A stretch of DNA of 64,000 bases from an uncultured bacterium (GCA_903893315.1 CAITLU010000013.1:219026-283025); one strand, 5' to 3'; counted from the first letter of the stretch, positions 25,647 to 35,105 are shown. Made by a program: numbers and translations. The notes: generated from the sequence alone by a model not told the origin.

Positions 25647-27206
25647 CTAGCGCCTGCGGCGACCGCCGCGACCAGTTCGCTTCACCACCGGTTGCCGGGC
25701 CTGTTCGCGCCAGATCTCACCTTCGTCATCTTTGGCGCCCGGCGCTTCTACGCGAGCATCCTTCCTCACGTACAGACGAACGTGCTCCTCGGCCAACGCC
25801 GGCACCGGCACCACCGAATACTCGCTCTGCAGGAAACCACGGCCGGGAACGCGGCGCCCAGCCAGGATTACGTCCGGAAGCCGACCGCCAACCTCCGGCG
25901 TGAAACGGTCCGCGTCCAAATAGACTTCGAGATCGTCCCAGATGTAGCCGAGCGGATGATAGTTGGTCATGTGAGCGAGGCCGAGCAGGTGCGAACAGCC
26001 GAACGCCCACACGCTGCCGTAGGCTTCGCCATACAGTCGAATGATCCGCGCGCGTTCGAATTGCCGTTCCAGACCACCCTCGCCCTGTTCCCCAGGCCTC
26101 GCCGTTCGCGTGGCGAAGATCAACAGCAACACCGCCAGTGCTCCTTCGATGCGCCGTGCCTGGGGCCAACCGCCGAGCGTCTCGATCCAGCGCAAAGTGC
26201 GTTCGGCGAGCATTCCCAGCGCGATCGCAAAGTAGACCGACAACAGGAAACGGTCCGGCTCTCCCTGGTGGTCGTACACCGTGAACGCGACGCACAGCAG
26301 ACCGCCGACAAGCAGGGCCACGACTGCCGGTACCGCGCCGGGCGCGACGATCGTTTCCGAACCCGCGCCCACGGTAGAACGGCGACACAACCACCAACAG
26401 CGCTCGACGACGAAAAGCGCGAAAGCCGCCGCCGGAATGCCGAAACGGTCGAGACCGCGTTCTTCGCAGTACGCGATGAAGGAAAGTCCCTCGCCGAGAT
26501 CAACAACGTCGTGGACGCTGCCGAGCGGCAGCAAGTACGCCTGGAAGAGCTGGGGCAGCAAAGCGCCGTGCCAGGCGAAATAGGCCTCGTAGAGCGTGAC
26601 GGCGCCGATCCCGCCAAGTGCGAGATGCAAGATGCGGCGCCGCCGCGGTGCCTGCACGAGAGCCGCCGCGATTGCCGAAAAGCAGACCGCGACCGCCGGC
26701 TGCCAGCACAGCAACGCACCCGCCGCCGCCACGCCCGCAAAACCGAAACGACCACGCGCGATTAACAGATGCGTCCACGCGATCAGAGCGAACATCGGAA
26801 TCTTCGGGTTGAAACCGATCGCGGTGTGATCGATCAGAGCGCCGAAAGCCAGCGTCGCAACCGCGGCCACGCCGGCTGCCGCGGCCGAGCCTCCCAGTTC
26901 CGGAATCACCAGACCTACCGCGCATACACCGGCGACCAGCGCTGCGACAGAGACGATCCTGCCCGCGCGCACGTCGTCGAGTCCGACGCCGCGTCCGACG
27001 ACGATCGAGGCAGCCGACACCAAGGTGCCGAGCTGATTCTTGACGTCGGGAGCCGAGACGTGCGGCACGACGCCGGCCGCAGCGCGCTCGGCCATGTAGA
27101 AGTACAGACGGTTGTCGGCGGCGAGCGGCCGACTCCACAGATCGGCGCGCAGGCACAGCGCGACCGTGATCGCAGCCCAGGCCAGCACCAGGACGCGCCG
27201 TTTCAT
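25647..27206 (-). CDS. Polytopic membrane protein, GT-C glycosyltransferase-like
   Basis: 519 aa from ATG 27206, whose ATGA overlaps the stop of the upstream ankyrin gene. It has an N-terminal membrane segment, then a long loop with NRLYFYMAERAAAG, and about ten further helices up to residue 380. A soluble C-terminal part (WDDLEVYLDADRFTPEVGG...) and a basic tail (KRTGRGGRRRR) follow. The layout and the Asp-bearing first loop are like PMT/GT-C lipid-linked sugar transferases and related DUF membrane proteins. The canonical DxD/DE motif is not clear, so function is inferred only from architecture. Confidence 0.6.
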   Translation of the reverse strand: MKRRVLVLAWAAITVALCLRADLWSRPLAADNRLYFYMAERAAAGVVPHVSAPDVKNQLGTLVSAASIVVGRGVGLDDVRAGRIVSVAALVAGVCAVGLVIPELGGSAAAAGVAAVATLAFGALIDHTAIGFNPKIPMFALIAWTHLLIARGRFGFAGVAAAGALLCWQPAVAVCFSAIAAALVQAPRRRRILHLALGGIGAVTLYEAYFAWHGALLPQLFQAYLLPLGSVHDVVDLGEGLSFIAYCEERGLDRFGIPAAAFALFVVERCWWLCRRSTVGAGSETIVAPGAVPAVVALLVGGLLCVAFTVYDHQGEPDRFLLSVYFAIALGMLAERTLRWIETLGGWPQARRIEGALAVLLLIFATRTARPGEQGEGGLERQFERARIIRLYGEAYGSVWAFGCSHLLGLAHMTNYHPLGYIWDDLEVYLDADRFTPEVGGRLPDVILAGRRVPGRGFLQSEYSVVPVPALAEEHVRLYVRKDARVEAPGAKDDEGEIWREQARQPVVKRTGRGGRRRR

Positions 27207-28084
27207 CGGGCTTGTCCCGCGGTGTTTCCGCCGCCCTTTTCCGCTCCGCACGATGCCGTTTCCCCGCCGAGCAACGCCGCCTCGACAAGCAGGTTGTGCG
27301 CGAATGCGACGCGCGTTGCGTCGAGTCCGGTTTCGTCTTTGCGACAAGGGTCGGCCCCGTGCCGCAGCAGCGCCTCGATCAAGCGCCGGTCCCTGGCCGT
27401 GGCGGCGTACATCAGCACGCTGCGCCCCGAGGGCGTCGCCGCGTTCGGATCGGCGCCGGCATCGACGAGCACGCGGGCGAGATCGCCGTCGGCGCGGATG
27501 ACTGCGGCCAGCAGCGGCGTCCGGTACCAGCGGTGTTCGCCCGAAGAAACATTCGGATCCGCACCGGCCTCGAGCAAGCGGTGCGTTACGTTTACTCCGC
27601 CGCTCGAAGCGGCCGCTACCAGCGCGGTACCTCCGCAGGCGTCGCGTCCGTTGACGTCGACTCCACGCGCCAGGAGCCGCTCGAGCGCGCCCACGGCGTC
27701 GCAAGTCGCCGCCGCCGTCAGCAGATCCTGAGCGTGAGCCGGCGTTATCGCAGCGTCGTCGCCCAGCGGTGCGGAAAGAAACACCGTCAACGCGTCGCGT
27801 AGTGAGTCAGTGCAGTGCGGGTATTGCGCCGCCTCGCGAAGCCACGACGGCGCGGCGGCCGACCCGCAGCGGCTCTCGTCAACACTTGCAGGCGGCACCG
27901 TCAGGACGGGAAAGATCAGGCGGTCGGCGTCGGCCGAACTCATCACGCGCGGAGGCCCCTGCATCCCGCTCTTGTCACACGCAGCCGACCACAACGTGGC
28001 GAAGATCGCGATCACGCACGCAACGCAGCGACGACTTCCTCGGGTTGAACGCCGCGGCAATTCGGGTTTGCAGGTTACGCGCAT
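27203..28084 (-). CDS. Ankyrin-repeat lipoprotein
   Basis: 293 aa from ATG 28084. A type II signal peptide (ACVIAIFATLWSAAC) places the lipidated Cys at about residue 36. From about residue 125 there are four ankyrin units, for example GALERLLARGVDVNGRDACGGTAL, LLEAGADPNVSSG, LVDAGADPNAATPSG and LLRHGADPCRKDETGLDA (partial sequences). A periplasmic protein-protein scaffold is likely. Translationally coupled (ATGA overlap) to the GT-C-like membrane protein, suggesting that they act together. Confidence 0.82.
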   Translation of the reverse strand: MRVTCKPELPRRSTRGSRRCVACVIAIFATLWSAACDKSGMQGPPRVMSSADADRLIFPVLTVPPASVDESRCGSAAAPSWLREAAQYPHCTDSLRDALTVFLSAPLGDDAAITPAHAQDLLTAAATCDAVGALERLLARGVDVNGRDACGGTALVAAASSGGVNVTHRLLEAGADPNVSSGEHRWYRTPLLAAVIRADGDLARVLVDAGADPNAATPSGRSVLMYAATARDRRLIEALLRHGADPCRKDETGLDATRVAFAHNLLVEAALLGGETASCGAEKGGGNTAGQAR

Positions 28085-28226
28085 GGTCGGGTCAGACGCC
28101 GTCAGGAGCGGCCGGTCAAGCCGGGGCGTCGCGGCTGACGCAATGGCAAAGTCCGCACGTACCATCAGCGAGACACCGTAGACGATTGCCGGGCGCACGC
28201 CAATCCGAACGCGCGAGCGGCGCGGG
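28085..28226. other. Intergenic region upstream of the ankyrin lipoprotein
   Basis: Between phosphatidylcholine synthase and the ankyrin gene, 142 bases with no gene or clear hairpin. It likely contains the promoter of the ankyrin/GT-C pair. Confidence 0.4.
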
Positions 28227-28940
28227 CTATTCGTTGGTCAGGTGGTACACGATCGAACCGACCGTGTAGTAGAGGGGGTAGAAAAGCGATGCCCACGCGA
28301 GCGGTCTGGAAACATCGGGCATCTCGGCCACCAGGATGAAACCCAGCACCGTCCACACCACACCGAGCGCGATCGTCGGCGCTCGCATCGTCTCCATGCG
28401 GCTGGGGTACAGCCATCGCATCGGCGCAAACACGAGTCCGACGAAGACCAGCATCAGGATCAGATTGAACCAAGGACCGGTGCCGAGAATCACGTAGTAG
28501 AAAACCAGGATGTTCCAGTACGAAGGAAAGCCCTGGAAGTAGTGTTCGACGAAACCCTTGGAGTCGGTACGCGAAAAACCGTAGGCGCTGGCCAGCAGGA
28601 TCGACAACGCGGCAGCCTGGGTCCCGGGCGGCAGGATGCCGGGTTGTATCAGCACACCCACGGGAACGACGACGTAGGTGAGATAGTCGACGATGTTGTC
28701 GAGAAGCTCGCCGTCTATCCACGGAAGCACCTGCTTGACGTTGGCGCGGCGGGCGAGCGTGCCGTCGGTAGCGTCGATCAGCAGCGCGCCGGCCAGGTAG
28801 CGGAACGTCGCCGCGTAGTCCTGATGAAAAGCCGCGGCCAGCGCCAGGAACCCGAACACGGCGCCGAGAGCCGTATAGATATGAACTCCCCACGCGAACA
28901 CCGTGCGGGCCGGCGACGGGAAACTTTCATCACGCTCCAT
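28227..28940 (-). CDS. pcs: Phosphatidylcholine synthase (CDP-diacylglycerol-choline O-phosphatidyltransferase)
   Basis: 237 aa with about eight membrane segments. The CDP-alcohol motif is present in the long-spaced form typical of Pcs: D59-G60-X2-A63-R64, then G77-X3-D81-X3-D85 (DATDGTLARRANV, then IDGELLDNIVDYLTY). The spacing of 12 residues between AR and G distinguishes Pcs from PgsA/PssA. Pcs condenses choline with CDP-diacylglycerol to phosphatidylcholine in one step at the inner membrane. It is followed upstream by an alpha/beta hydrolase gene 17 bases away on the same strand, so an operon is likely. Confidence 0.88.
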   Translation of the reverse strand: MERDESFPSPARTVFAWGVHIYTALGAVFGFLALAAAFHQDYAATFRYLAGALLIDATDGTLARRANVKQVLPWIDGELLDNIVDYLTYVVVPVGVLIQPGILPPGTQAAALSILLASAYGFSRTDSKGFVEHYFQGFPSYWNILVFYYVILGTGPWFNLILMLVFVGLVFAPMRWLYPSRMETMRAPTIALGVVWTVLGFILVAEMPDVSRPLAWASLFYPLYYTVGSIVYHLTNE

Positions 28941-28957
28941 CGCCGTCCTCCGAAGCC

Positions 28958-29860
28958 TCAGCGATGTTGTCCGCCGCAGGCGTCACTGCGATGTTCGTCG
29001 AGAATCAAGCGGGCCACCTCGTCGGGTTTCTCCATCGGGATGAAATGCGTGGTGCCGGGAACCGTCAGCAATCGCGCCTGCGGCGTCACCTCGACGGCGC
29101 GCCTGGCTCTTTCTTCGTCGAATGTGGTACTGCGTTCGCCGCGGAGCAGCAGCACCGGCACCTCGACCTTGCGTAGACAACTGAAGGCATCGTAGTCGGG
29201 CGCTCCCGAATAGACCTGCGCCTCGACACGAGCCGGACACAGCAACTCGATCTCTCCATCGGGTCTTTCGAAAGTACCCTCGTTCACGTAGACGCGCAGG
29301 GATTCCTCGGTCCACGTCGAATAGGGCTCACGCTTGCGGTAGGAACCGAACAGTTCTTCGCGCGACGACCAGACCATGCGCCGGGTCCGCGTGCGCGCCA
29401 CCATCGGATTGCCGCCGATTTCGGAGATCAGACGCGCAAGCTCGAGGTCGTAGAGCACCGGATCGACCATCACCAGGCGACGGAATCGCCGCGGCTCGCG
29501 GCTCGCGACCCCGGCCAGCGTGGTGCCGCCCGCCGAGTGGCCGATTCCAAGCGCGTTTTCGATCCCGAGCAGGCGCATCACCTGCACGGTATCTTCGACG
29601 AAGTTGGCCCACTCGTAACCGCTGTCGGGTTTCGACGACAGGCCGTGGCCGCGCTGGTCATACGAATAGATGCGGGAGGTGACGCCGCTGCGGCGCAGCC
29701 GGTCGATGATGGGCCGCCACAACGTCCCGAGAAAACCGGTGGGATGAGCGAAGAACACAAAGTCCCCTTCGCCTCCCCAGTCACTCACGTTGAGCCATAG
29801 CCCGTTCACATGAACGCGCTCGCTCCGTGGAGTTCCCGCTGCACCAGCCTCGGTCTTCAT
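28958..29860 (-). CDS. Alpha/beta hydrolase
   Basis: 300 aa. The nucleophile Ser109 sits in GIGHSAGG, the oxyanion region is FFAHPTGF (35-42), YSYDQRGHGLS (66-76) is the conserved strand-loop, and the catalytic His is in GTTHFIPMEKPDEV near residue 272. The catalytic acid is likely in the GERSTTFDEE region. The substrate is unknown; epoxide or ester hydrolase-like. Upstream of pcs in the same operon and divergent from the SDR gene. Confidence 0.85.
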   Translation of the reverse strand: MKTEAGAAGTPRSERVHVNGLWLNVSDWGGEGDFVFFAHPTGFLGTLWRPIIDRLRRSGVTSRIYSYDQRGHGLSSKPDSGYEWANFVEDTVQVMRLLGIENALGIGHSAGGTTLAGVASREPRRFRRLVMVDPVLYDLELARLISEIGGNPMVARTRTRRMVWSSREELFGSYRKREPYSTWTEESLRVYVNEGTFERPDGEIELLCPARVEAQVYSGAPDYDAFSCLRKVEVPVLLLRGERSTTFDEERARRAVEVTPQARLLTVPGTTHFIPMEKPDEVARLILDEHRSDACGGQHR

Positions 29861-29953
29861 CGGTGAAGTCCGGGGTTGTCGCAGCCCCTCGCTGAGGGTG
29901 CAAGCGGCGCCGGCTCGTGACAGGGCCGCGGCCCTCCGCTACTGTGCCGCGCC

Positions 29954-30751
29954 ATGCAAGACGCTGCTGCCACCAATCTGCTCGAGCTGTTCGGACTCAA
30001 AGGCCGCGTCGCGGTCGTTACCGGTGCCTCCTCGGGCCTAGGCGTCGAGTTCGCGCACGCGCTGGCAGGTGCAGGTGCGCACGTGGCACTGCTCGCGCGC
30101 CGCGCCGACCGCCTCGCATCCGTGGCCGCCGATCTCACCTCGCGCTATGGCGTGCGCGCGTTGCCGGTCGAGGTCGACCTCGTCGACCGCGACGCGACCG
30201 CAGCGGCTTTTGCAAAGATCCGCAGCGAACTCGGCCCGATCTGGGCACTGGTCAACAACGCCGGCGTCGCCCCGACGGGCCGCGCCGAAAAACAGTGGCC
30301 GGCGGATTGGGACACCACGATCGCCCTTAACCTGACCGCGCTGTTCCAGTGCAGTCTGCTGGCGGCGGCACAGATGCGTGAAGCCGGCAACGGCGGCCGC
30401 ATCATCAACATCACGTCGATCTTCGCGCGGCTGGGCAGTTCGCTGTTTCGCGTGTCCAGCTACGCAGCGACCAAGGGCGGCGTCGAGAACCTCACGCGTC
30501 AACTCGCGGTCGAGTGGGGCAAGGATGCGATCACCGTCAACGCAATCGCTCCTTCGTGGTTTCCTAGCGAGATGACCCACGACAGCCTCGAGCAGGCCGG
30601 CATCGAGGAACGCATGGCTTCGTGCAACCCGATGGGCCGCATCGGACGCAGCGGAGAGTTGAAATCAGCGTGCGTCTTCCTGGCTGCTCCGAGCAGTTCC
30701 TACGTCACCGGAACCACGGTGGCAGTCGATGGCGGACACGCGGCCTGGTAG
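29954..30751 (+). CDS. Short-chain dehydrogenase/reductase
   Basis: 265 aa classical SDR. The NAD(P) motif is TGASSGLG (24-31), NNAG is at about 99-102, the catalytic Ser is in INITSIFA, Tyr-X3-Lys is YAATK (about 173-177) and the C-terminal TGTTVAVDGGHAAW is typical. RR after the second strand (LLARRAD) suggests NADP preference. The substrate is not readable. It is 42 bases upstream of the MBL-fold gene. Confidence 0.92.
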   Translation: MQDAAATNLLELFGLKGRVAVVTGASSGLGVEFAHALAGAGAHVALLARRADRLASVAADLTSRYGVRALPVEVDLVDRDATAAAFAKIRSELGPIWALVNNAGVAPTGRAEKQWPADWDTTIALNLTALFQCSLLAAAQMREAGNGGRIINITSIFARLGSSLFRVSSYAATKGGVENLTRQLAVEWGKDAITVNAIAPSWFPSEMTHDSLEQAGIEERMASCNPMGRIGRSGELKSACVFLAAPSSSYVTGTTVAVDGGHAAW

Positions 30752-30793
30752 GCCGATGTTATTCAGGTCAGTACGGCAACGACGAGGGCAATA

Positions 30794-31894
30794 ATGAAAC
30801 GATTCTTCCTTGGACTGGTGTTTCTCTGTGTGGCGGCGACGGCTGCGGTGGCCTTGCTGATGCGCAACCCCGTCATGCAGGACCGTTTTCTCGAAACCAT
30901 GGCGACCCGCGCGATGGGCCGCTCCCAGACGGCCCTGTTCGCCGACGACGCGCTGCGCGTGCTGGTCTGCGGCAGTTCCTCACCGATGCCCGACGCCAAC
31001 CGCGCCGGACCGTGCATAGCCGTGTTCGCGGGCGGCCGCTTCTACATAATCGACACCGGACTTGGCTCCTGGAAAAACCTGGCCCTGTGGCAGATTCCCG
31101 GCGACAAGATCGGCGCGATCTTCTACACCCACTTCCACTCAGACCACATCGGCGAACTCGGCGAGTACAACCTGCAGACCTGGGGCATAGGACGTGACAA
31201 GCCTCTGCAAGTCTACGGTCCCACCGGGGTCGAACGTGTGGTCGCCGGCTTTACCGAAGCCTACGCGTTGGATACTGGCTACCGCGTCGCCCACCACGGC
31301 GCAGAGTTCTTGTCGCCGACTATCTCACGCATGGAAGCCCATCCTTTCGCTGTCGATGGCCCCGGCACCGGCAACGGCGACACCGTCAACGAGAGTGTCG
31401 TATTTCAAGCCGGCGACCTTCGCGTCACGGCTTTCAGCGTCCATCACGCGCCGATCCATCCCGCCGTCGGTTATCGCTTCGACTATCGCGGACGTTCGGT
31501 GGTGGTGAGCGGAGATACCACCAAGTCCGAGAATCTGGTGCGTATGGCCAAGGGCGCCGACGTGCTGATGCACGAAGCCCAGGCCAATTTCATCCTTGCC
31601 ATCGCGGGTGACGTCGCGCGCAAGCTCGGACGCGACCGCTACGCCCGGATCCTTCACGACATCCCGAGCTACCACACCAGCCCGGTGGAAGCGGCGCAGG
31701 AAGCCAACGAAGCAGGCGTAAAACTGCTGGTGATGTACCACCTGACACCACCTCCGCCCAACCGCATCGCCGAAAAGTTCTTCATGCGCGGCGTGTCCGA
31801 GATACGCAGCGAGGGCGTTGAACTTTCCCGTGACGGACTGTTGGTGGAACTGCCGCTGGCTTCTACCGAAGTGCGCACGCGCTACCTGAACTGA
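30794..31894 (+). CDS. Membrane-anchored or exported MBL-fold metallohydrolase (RNase Z-like subgroup)
   Basis: 366 aa. A single N-terminal hydrophobic segment (FFLGLVFLCVAATAAVALLM) leads the protein. The metal motif is H113-X-H115-X-D117-H118 (THFHSDHIGE). Further ligands lie in VHHAP, SGDTTKSE and MYHLTPPP. SSSPMPDANRAGPC and the overall layout resemble the arylsulfatase/RNase Z-like MBL group, but the exported N-terminus argues against tRNA processing. Small ester, sulfate or phosphate hydrolysis in the periplasm is plausible. A strong terminator follows. Confidence 0.85.
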   Translation: MKRFFLGLVFLCVAATAAVALLMRNPVMQDRFLETMATRAMGRSQTALFADDALRVLVCGSSSPMPDANRAGPCIAVFAGGRFYIIDTGLGSWKNLALWQIPGDKIGAIFYTHFHSDHIGELGEYNLQTWGIGRDKPLQVYGPTGVERVVAGFTEAYALDTGYRVAHHGAEFLSPTISRMEAHPFAVDGPGTGNGDTVNESVVFQAGDLRVTAFSVHHAPIHPAVGYRFDYRGRSVVVSGDTTKSENLVRMAKGADVLMHEAQANFILAIAGDVARKLGRDRYARILHDIPSYHTSPVEAAQEANEAGVKLLVMYHLTPPPPNRIAEKFFMRGVSEIRSEGVELSRDGLLVELPLASTEVRTRYLN

Positions 31895-31909
31895 TCCCGG
31901 ACACGCGTT

Positions 31910-31938
31910 CCTGCGCCGGCTCCACAAGCCGGCGCAGG
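31910..31938 (+). terminator. Rho-independent terminator between convergent genes
   Basis: A perfect 12-bp stem (CCTGCGCCGGCT / AGCCGGCGCAGG) with loop CCACA lies 16 bases after the MBL-fold stop and is followed by TTTCTG. It sits between converging genes and could act on both strands. Confidence 0.88.
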
Positions 31939-31962
31939 TTTCTGCATTCAGTTCCGTCGCAG

Positions 31963-33129
31963 TTAATCACCACGGCCTGATCGCCCGCCCCCGCATACCA
32001 GCAGCAACATTTCACCACTGTCGCTGAGATAGCCCGCCTGGGTTCCGGCCGCTTCGCCCGAGCCCCAGAAGATGTCGGCGCGGGCGCGACCGCGAATGGC
32101 TGCCCCGGCGTCGTGACTGAAAGCGAAACGCGTCAATGGCCGGTGACCGACGAGACGGCCATCGCCGTCCACGACCGGAACCTGGGTGCGCACGAAGGTA
32201 AGAATGCCGTGCGGCACGAAGCGAGGATCGGTGGCCAGCGAGCGCCCCGGCACCAGCGCAACGCCGAGCGCGCCGATCGGACCGGGACCCACTACGTCAC
32301 GAAAAAATACGTAGCGTGGATTCTCGAACAGCACACCGTCGCGCTTGTCAGAATGAGCGCCGAGCCATGCCCGCATCGCCGGCGCCGAAGTCTTGCCCTT
32401 CTCCAGCATCCCGCGCGCCAGCATCACCGCACCGATGCTGCGATATTCGGCGTCGTTGCTCGATGCGAAGCCCACGCGCATCGACGAACCGTCGTCGAAC
32501 GACAGACGGCCCGAGCCCTGCACATGAAGGAAGAAACGCGCGACCGGATCGTCCAGCCACGCCACTTCGAGGCCGAAACCGCGCAGCGCACCGGTGGTGC
32601 CGGACCCTCTCGACGCGTTCTGGCCATCCGCGCGGTCGATCTCGGCCCGCGTCGGCAGACGGCCGAACTTCGCGATCAACCGCGCGCGCTGCTTACCATC
32701 GGGTGCGCGATAGATCGGGTAGCGAAACCGCCGGTCCGGCCGTCGCCGCGCTGCCACCACCGGCTCGTAGTAAGCGGTGAACTTTGCAGGCTCGCCGGCT
32801 GAGTAGGCACGACACTCGGCAGCCAGCCGCGCAGCGAGCGCTGGGCCCGGCGTCTGTTCGATGAGTTCGACCACGCGCCGGGCGCTGCGCAGCAAGTCCT
32901 CGTTGTCGTAGTGATCATCGCCGAGCACGACAGCCCCGCTCCTGCGGCCCTGCCCTTCGTAGTAGGCGATGCTCGCGCGCGCCGCGGCCCGAAGACTTTG
33001 CGCCGACATGTCGTCAGACACCGCCTTGAGCGCGGCTGGTCGAAACGGCGACGGCTCACCTTCGGGCCCGCGCCGTTGTCCGGGACAGCCCGCGCAGAGC
33101 AGCAGCAAGGCGACGATTACGAACCGCAT
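31963..33129 (-). CDS. mltA: Membrane-bound lytic murein transglycosylase A (MltA)
   Basis: 388 aa lipoprotein from ATG 33129, with lipobox LLCAGC. MltA elements: FTAYYEPVV near residue 117, FFLHVQGSGRLSFDDG in the double-psi barrel, and a C-terminal 3D domain containing FSHDAGAAIRGRARADIFWGSG with the catalytic Asp in DAGAAI. It cleaves glycan strands with 1,6-anhydroMurNAc formation at the outer membrane. Divergent from xsc across 155 bases. Confidence 0.92.
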   Translation of the reverse strand: MRFVIVALLLLCAGCPGQRRGPEGEPSPFRPAALKAVSDDMSAQSLRAAARASIAYYEGQGRRSGAVVLGDDHYDNEDLLRSARRVVELIEQTPGPALAARLAAECRAYSAGEPAKFTAYYEPVVAARRRPDRRFRYPIYRAPDGKQRARLIAKFGRLPTRAEIDRADGQNASRGSGTTGALRGFGLEVAWLDDPVARFFLHVQGSGRLSFDDGSSMRVGFASSNDAEYRSIGAVMLARGMLEKGKTSAPAMRAWLGAHSDKRDGVLFENPRYVFFRDVVGPGPIGALGVALVPGRSLATDPRFVPHGILTFVRTQVPVVDGDGRLVGHRPLTRFAFSHDAGAAIRGRARADIFWGSGEAAGTQAGYLSDSGEMLLLVCGGGRSGRGD

Positions 33130-33284
33130 GCCGGTTGTCGTAGGCCGTCGCGGCTCTCGGCGCAAGGTACGGAGGCGGCACGCCGATGGCGCGGGTGGAC
33201 TTTGTGGACTTGCCGGTTGTCGGAGCCGTGCCCCCGTGGAAGATTCGCCGTCCAAGGCAATCTGAATTCCAGCAAAGGTGAATC

Positions 33285-35096
33285 ATGGGCAATGACAAGC
33301 AACCTCTATCCGAGCAGCCGACGCCGGCCGTAGAACCGGTGGTGACCGGCAAACACCGCATGACGCCGTCGGAAGCGTTGGTCGAAACACTCGCAGCCCA
33401 GGGAGTGACCAACGTGTTCGGCATCGTCGGCTCGGCCTACATGGATGCGCTGGATCTGTTCCCGGGTGCCGGAATCCGCTTCCTGCCGACCGTGCACGAA
33501 CAGGGAGCCGCACACATGGCCGACGGTTACTCGCGCGTGACCGGCAAGCACGGCGTCTGTATCGGCCAGAACGGCCCCGGCATCACCAACTTCGTCACCG
33601 CTATCGCGGCCGCGTACTGGGCCCACAGCCCGGTGGTCGCAATCACTCCCGAAACAGGCTCGGCGTCGATGGGACTGGGCGGTTTCCAGGAAACAGATCA
33701 GCTTCCGATCTTCTCGAAGATCACCAAGTACCAGGCCCACGTCAGCAGTTGTGGACGCATGGCGGAACTGACTGCACGCGCCTTCGATCGCGCGGTGCTC
33801 GAGATGGGACCGACTCAGCTCAACATTCCCCGCGACGTCTTCTACGGCGAGCTCGAGTGCGAAATCCCGCGTCCTATCCGCATCGAGCGCGGCGCGGGCG
33901 GCAGCGCGGCTCTCGATGCCGCTGCCGAACTGCTGGCCAACGCGAAGTTCCCGGTCGTGATCTCCGGCGGCGGCGTTGTCGCCTCGGGCGGAGTCGAGGC
34001 CGCCGCCGCGCTGGCCGAGTTGCTCGACGCGCCGGTGTGCACGTCCTATCTGCACAACGATTCGTTCCCGGTCAGCCACCGCCTGTGGTGCGGACCGCTG
34101 GGCTACCACGGCTCCAAGGCCGCGATGAAGATACTCGCGCGTGCCGACGTGGTGCTGGCTCTCGGTTCGCGGCTGGGTCCCTTCGGCGTGCTGCCGCAGT
34201 ACGGACTCGACTACTGGCCGGCCGGCGCCAGACTGATCCAGGTCGACGCCGACGCCAAGGTTCTCGGCCTGGTCAAGAAGACTGCGGTCGCGATCAACGG
34301 CGACGCACGTGAAACCGCGCTGGCGCTGGCTGCGCGTCTCAAGCAGCGCGCGCTGGCTGGAGCTTCCAACCGCGACGAAAGGCTGGCCGTCGTGCGCAGC
34401 GAAAAGGAAGCGTGGAGCGGTGAACTGGCCTCGTGGGATTTCGAAAAAGACGCCTGGAGCGTCGAGGTCGCCAAAGGTTCGCCGGCCATGCACCCGCGAC
34501 CGATGTTGCGCGAACTCGCTAAGGCGCTGCCGGCCGACGCGATGGTCTCGACCGACATCGGCAACATCTGCCAGATCGCCAACAGCTACCTCGCCTTCGA
34601 AAAGCCGCGCAGCATGTTCGGCGCGATGATGTTCGGCAACTGCGGGTATGCCTTCCCCACCATGATCGGCTGCAAGGTCGGCGCACCCGAGCGCACCGCG
34701 GTGGCCTACGTCGGAGACGGCGCGTGGGGGATGAGCTTCGGGGAACTGCTGACCTGCGTGCGCGAGCGCATCCCGGTCACTGCGGTGGTGTTCAACAACC
34801 AGCAGTGGGGAGCCGAAAAGAAGAACCAGGTCGACTTCTACTCGGACCGCTTTCTCGGCGTAAACCTGGAAAATCCCAGCTTCGCCGCGATCGCGCGTTC
34901 GATGGGCACCGAAGGCATCGTCGTCGACCGCGTCCAGGACGTCGGCGAAGCCTTCCGTCAGGCCTGCCGCGCGCAGAAGGACGGCAAGACCACCGTCGTC
35001 GAGATGATGTGCACGCGCGAGCTCGGCGATCCGTTCCGCCGCGACGCACTGAAGAAGCCGGTGCGGTTGCTCGAGAAGTACAAGCGCTTCCAGTAG
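33285..35096 (+). CDS. xsc: Sulfoacetaldehyde acetyltransferase
   Basis: 603 aa ThDP enzyme that converts sulfoacetaldehyde and phosphate to acetyl phosphate and sulfite in taurine and other C2-sulfonate degradation. From Met26 (MTPSEALVETLAAQG) the sequence closely follows Xsc: FGIVGSAYMDALDLFPGAGI, catalytic Glu72 in HEQGAAHMADGY, GQNGPGITNFVTAIAAAYWA, GLGGFQETDQLPIFSKITK. The PP motif GDG (about 476) ends in NN (about 503-504). The N-terminal 25 residues are an extension not usual in Xsc. No taurine dehydrogenase, transaminase, pta or sulfonate importer lies next to it, so it is presumably fed and drained by enzymes encoded elsewhere. Confidence 0.93.
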   Translation: MGNDKQPLSEQPTPAVEPVVTGKHRMTPSEALVETLAAQGVTNVFGIVGSAYMDALDLFPGAGIRFLPTVHEQGAAHMADGYSRVTGKHGVCIGQNGPGITNFVTAIAAAYWAHSPVVAITPETGSASMGLGGFQETDQLPIFSKITKYQAHVSSCGRMAELTARAFDRAVLEMGPTQLNIPRDVFYGELECEIPRPIRIERGAGGSAALDAAAELLANAKFPVVISGGGVVASGGVEAAAALAELLDAPVCTSYLHNDSFPVSHRLWCGPLGYHGSKAAMKILARADVVLALGSRLGPFGVLPQYGLDYWPAGARLIQVDADAKVLGLVKKTAVAINGDARETALALAARLKQRALAGASNRDERLAVVRSEKEAWSGELASWDFEKDAWSVEVAKGSPAMHPRPMLRELAKALPADAMVSTDIGNICQIANSYLAFEKPRSMFGAMMFGNCGYAFPTMIGCKVGAPERTAVAYVGDGAWGMSFGELLTCVRERIPVTAVVFNNQQWGAEKKNQVDFYSDRFLGVNLENPSFAAIARSMGTEGIVVDRVQDVGEAFRQACRAQKDGKTTVVEMMCTRELGDPFRRDALKKPVRLLEKYKRFQ

Positions 35097-35105
35097 CGCC
35101 GGGTG

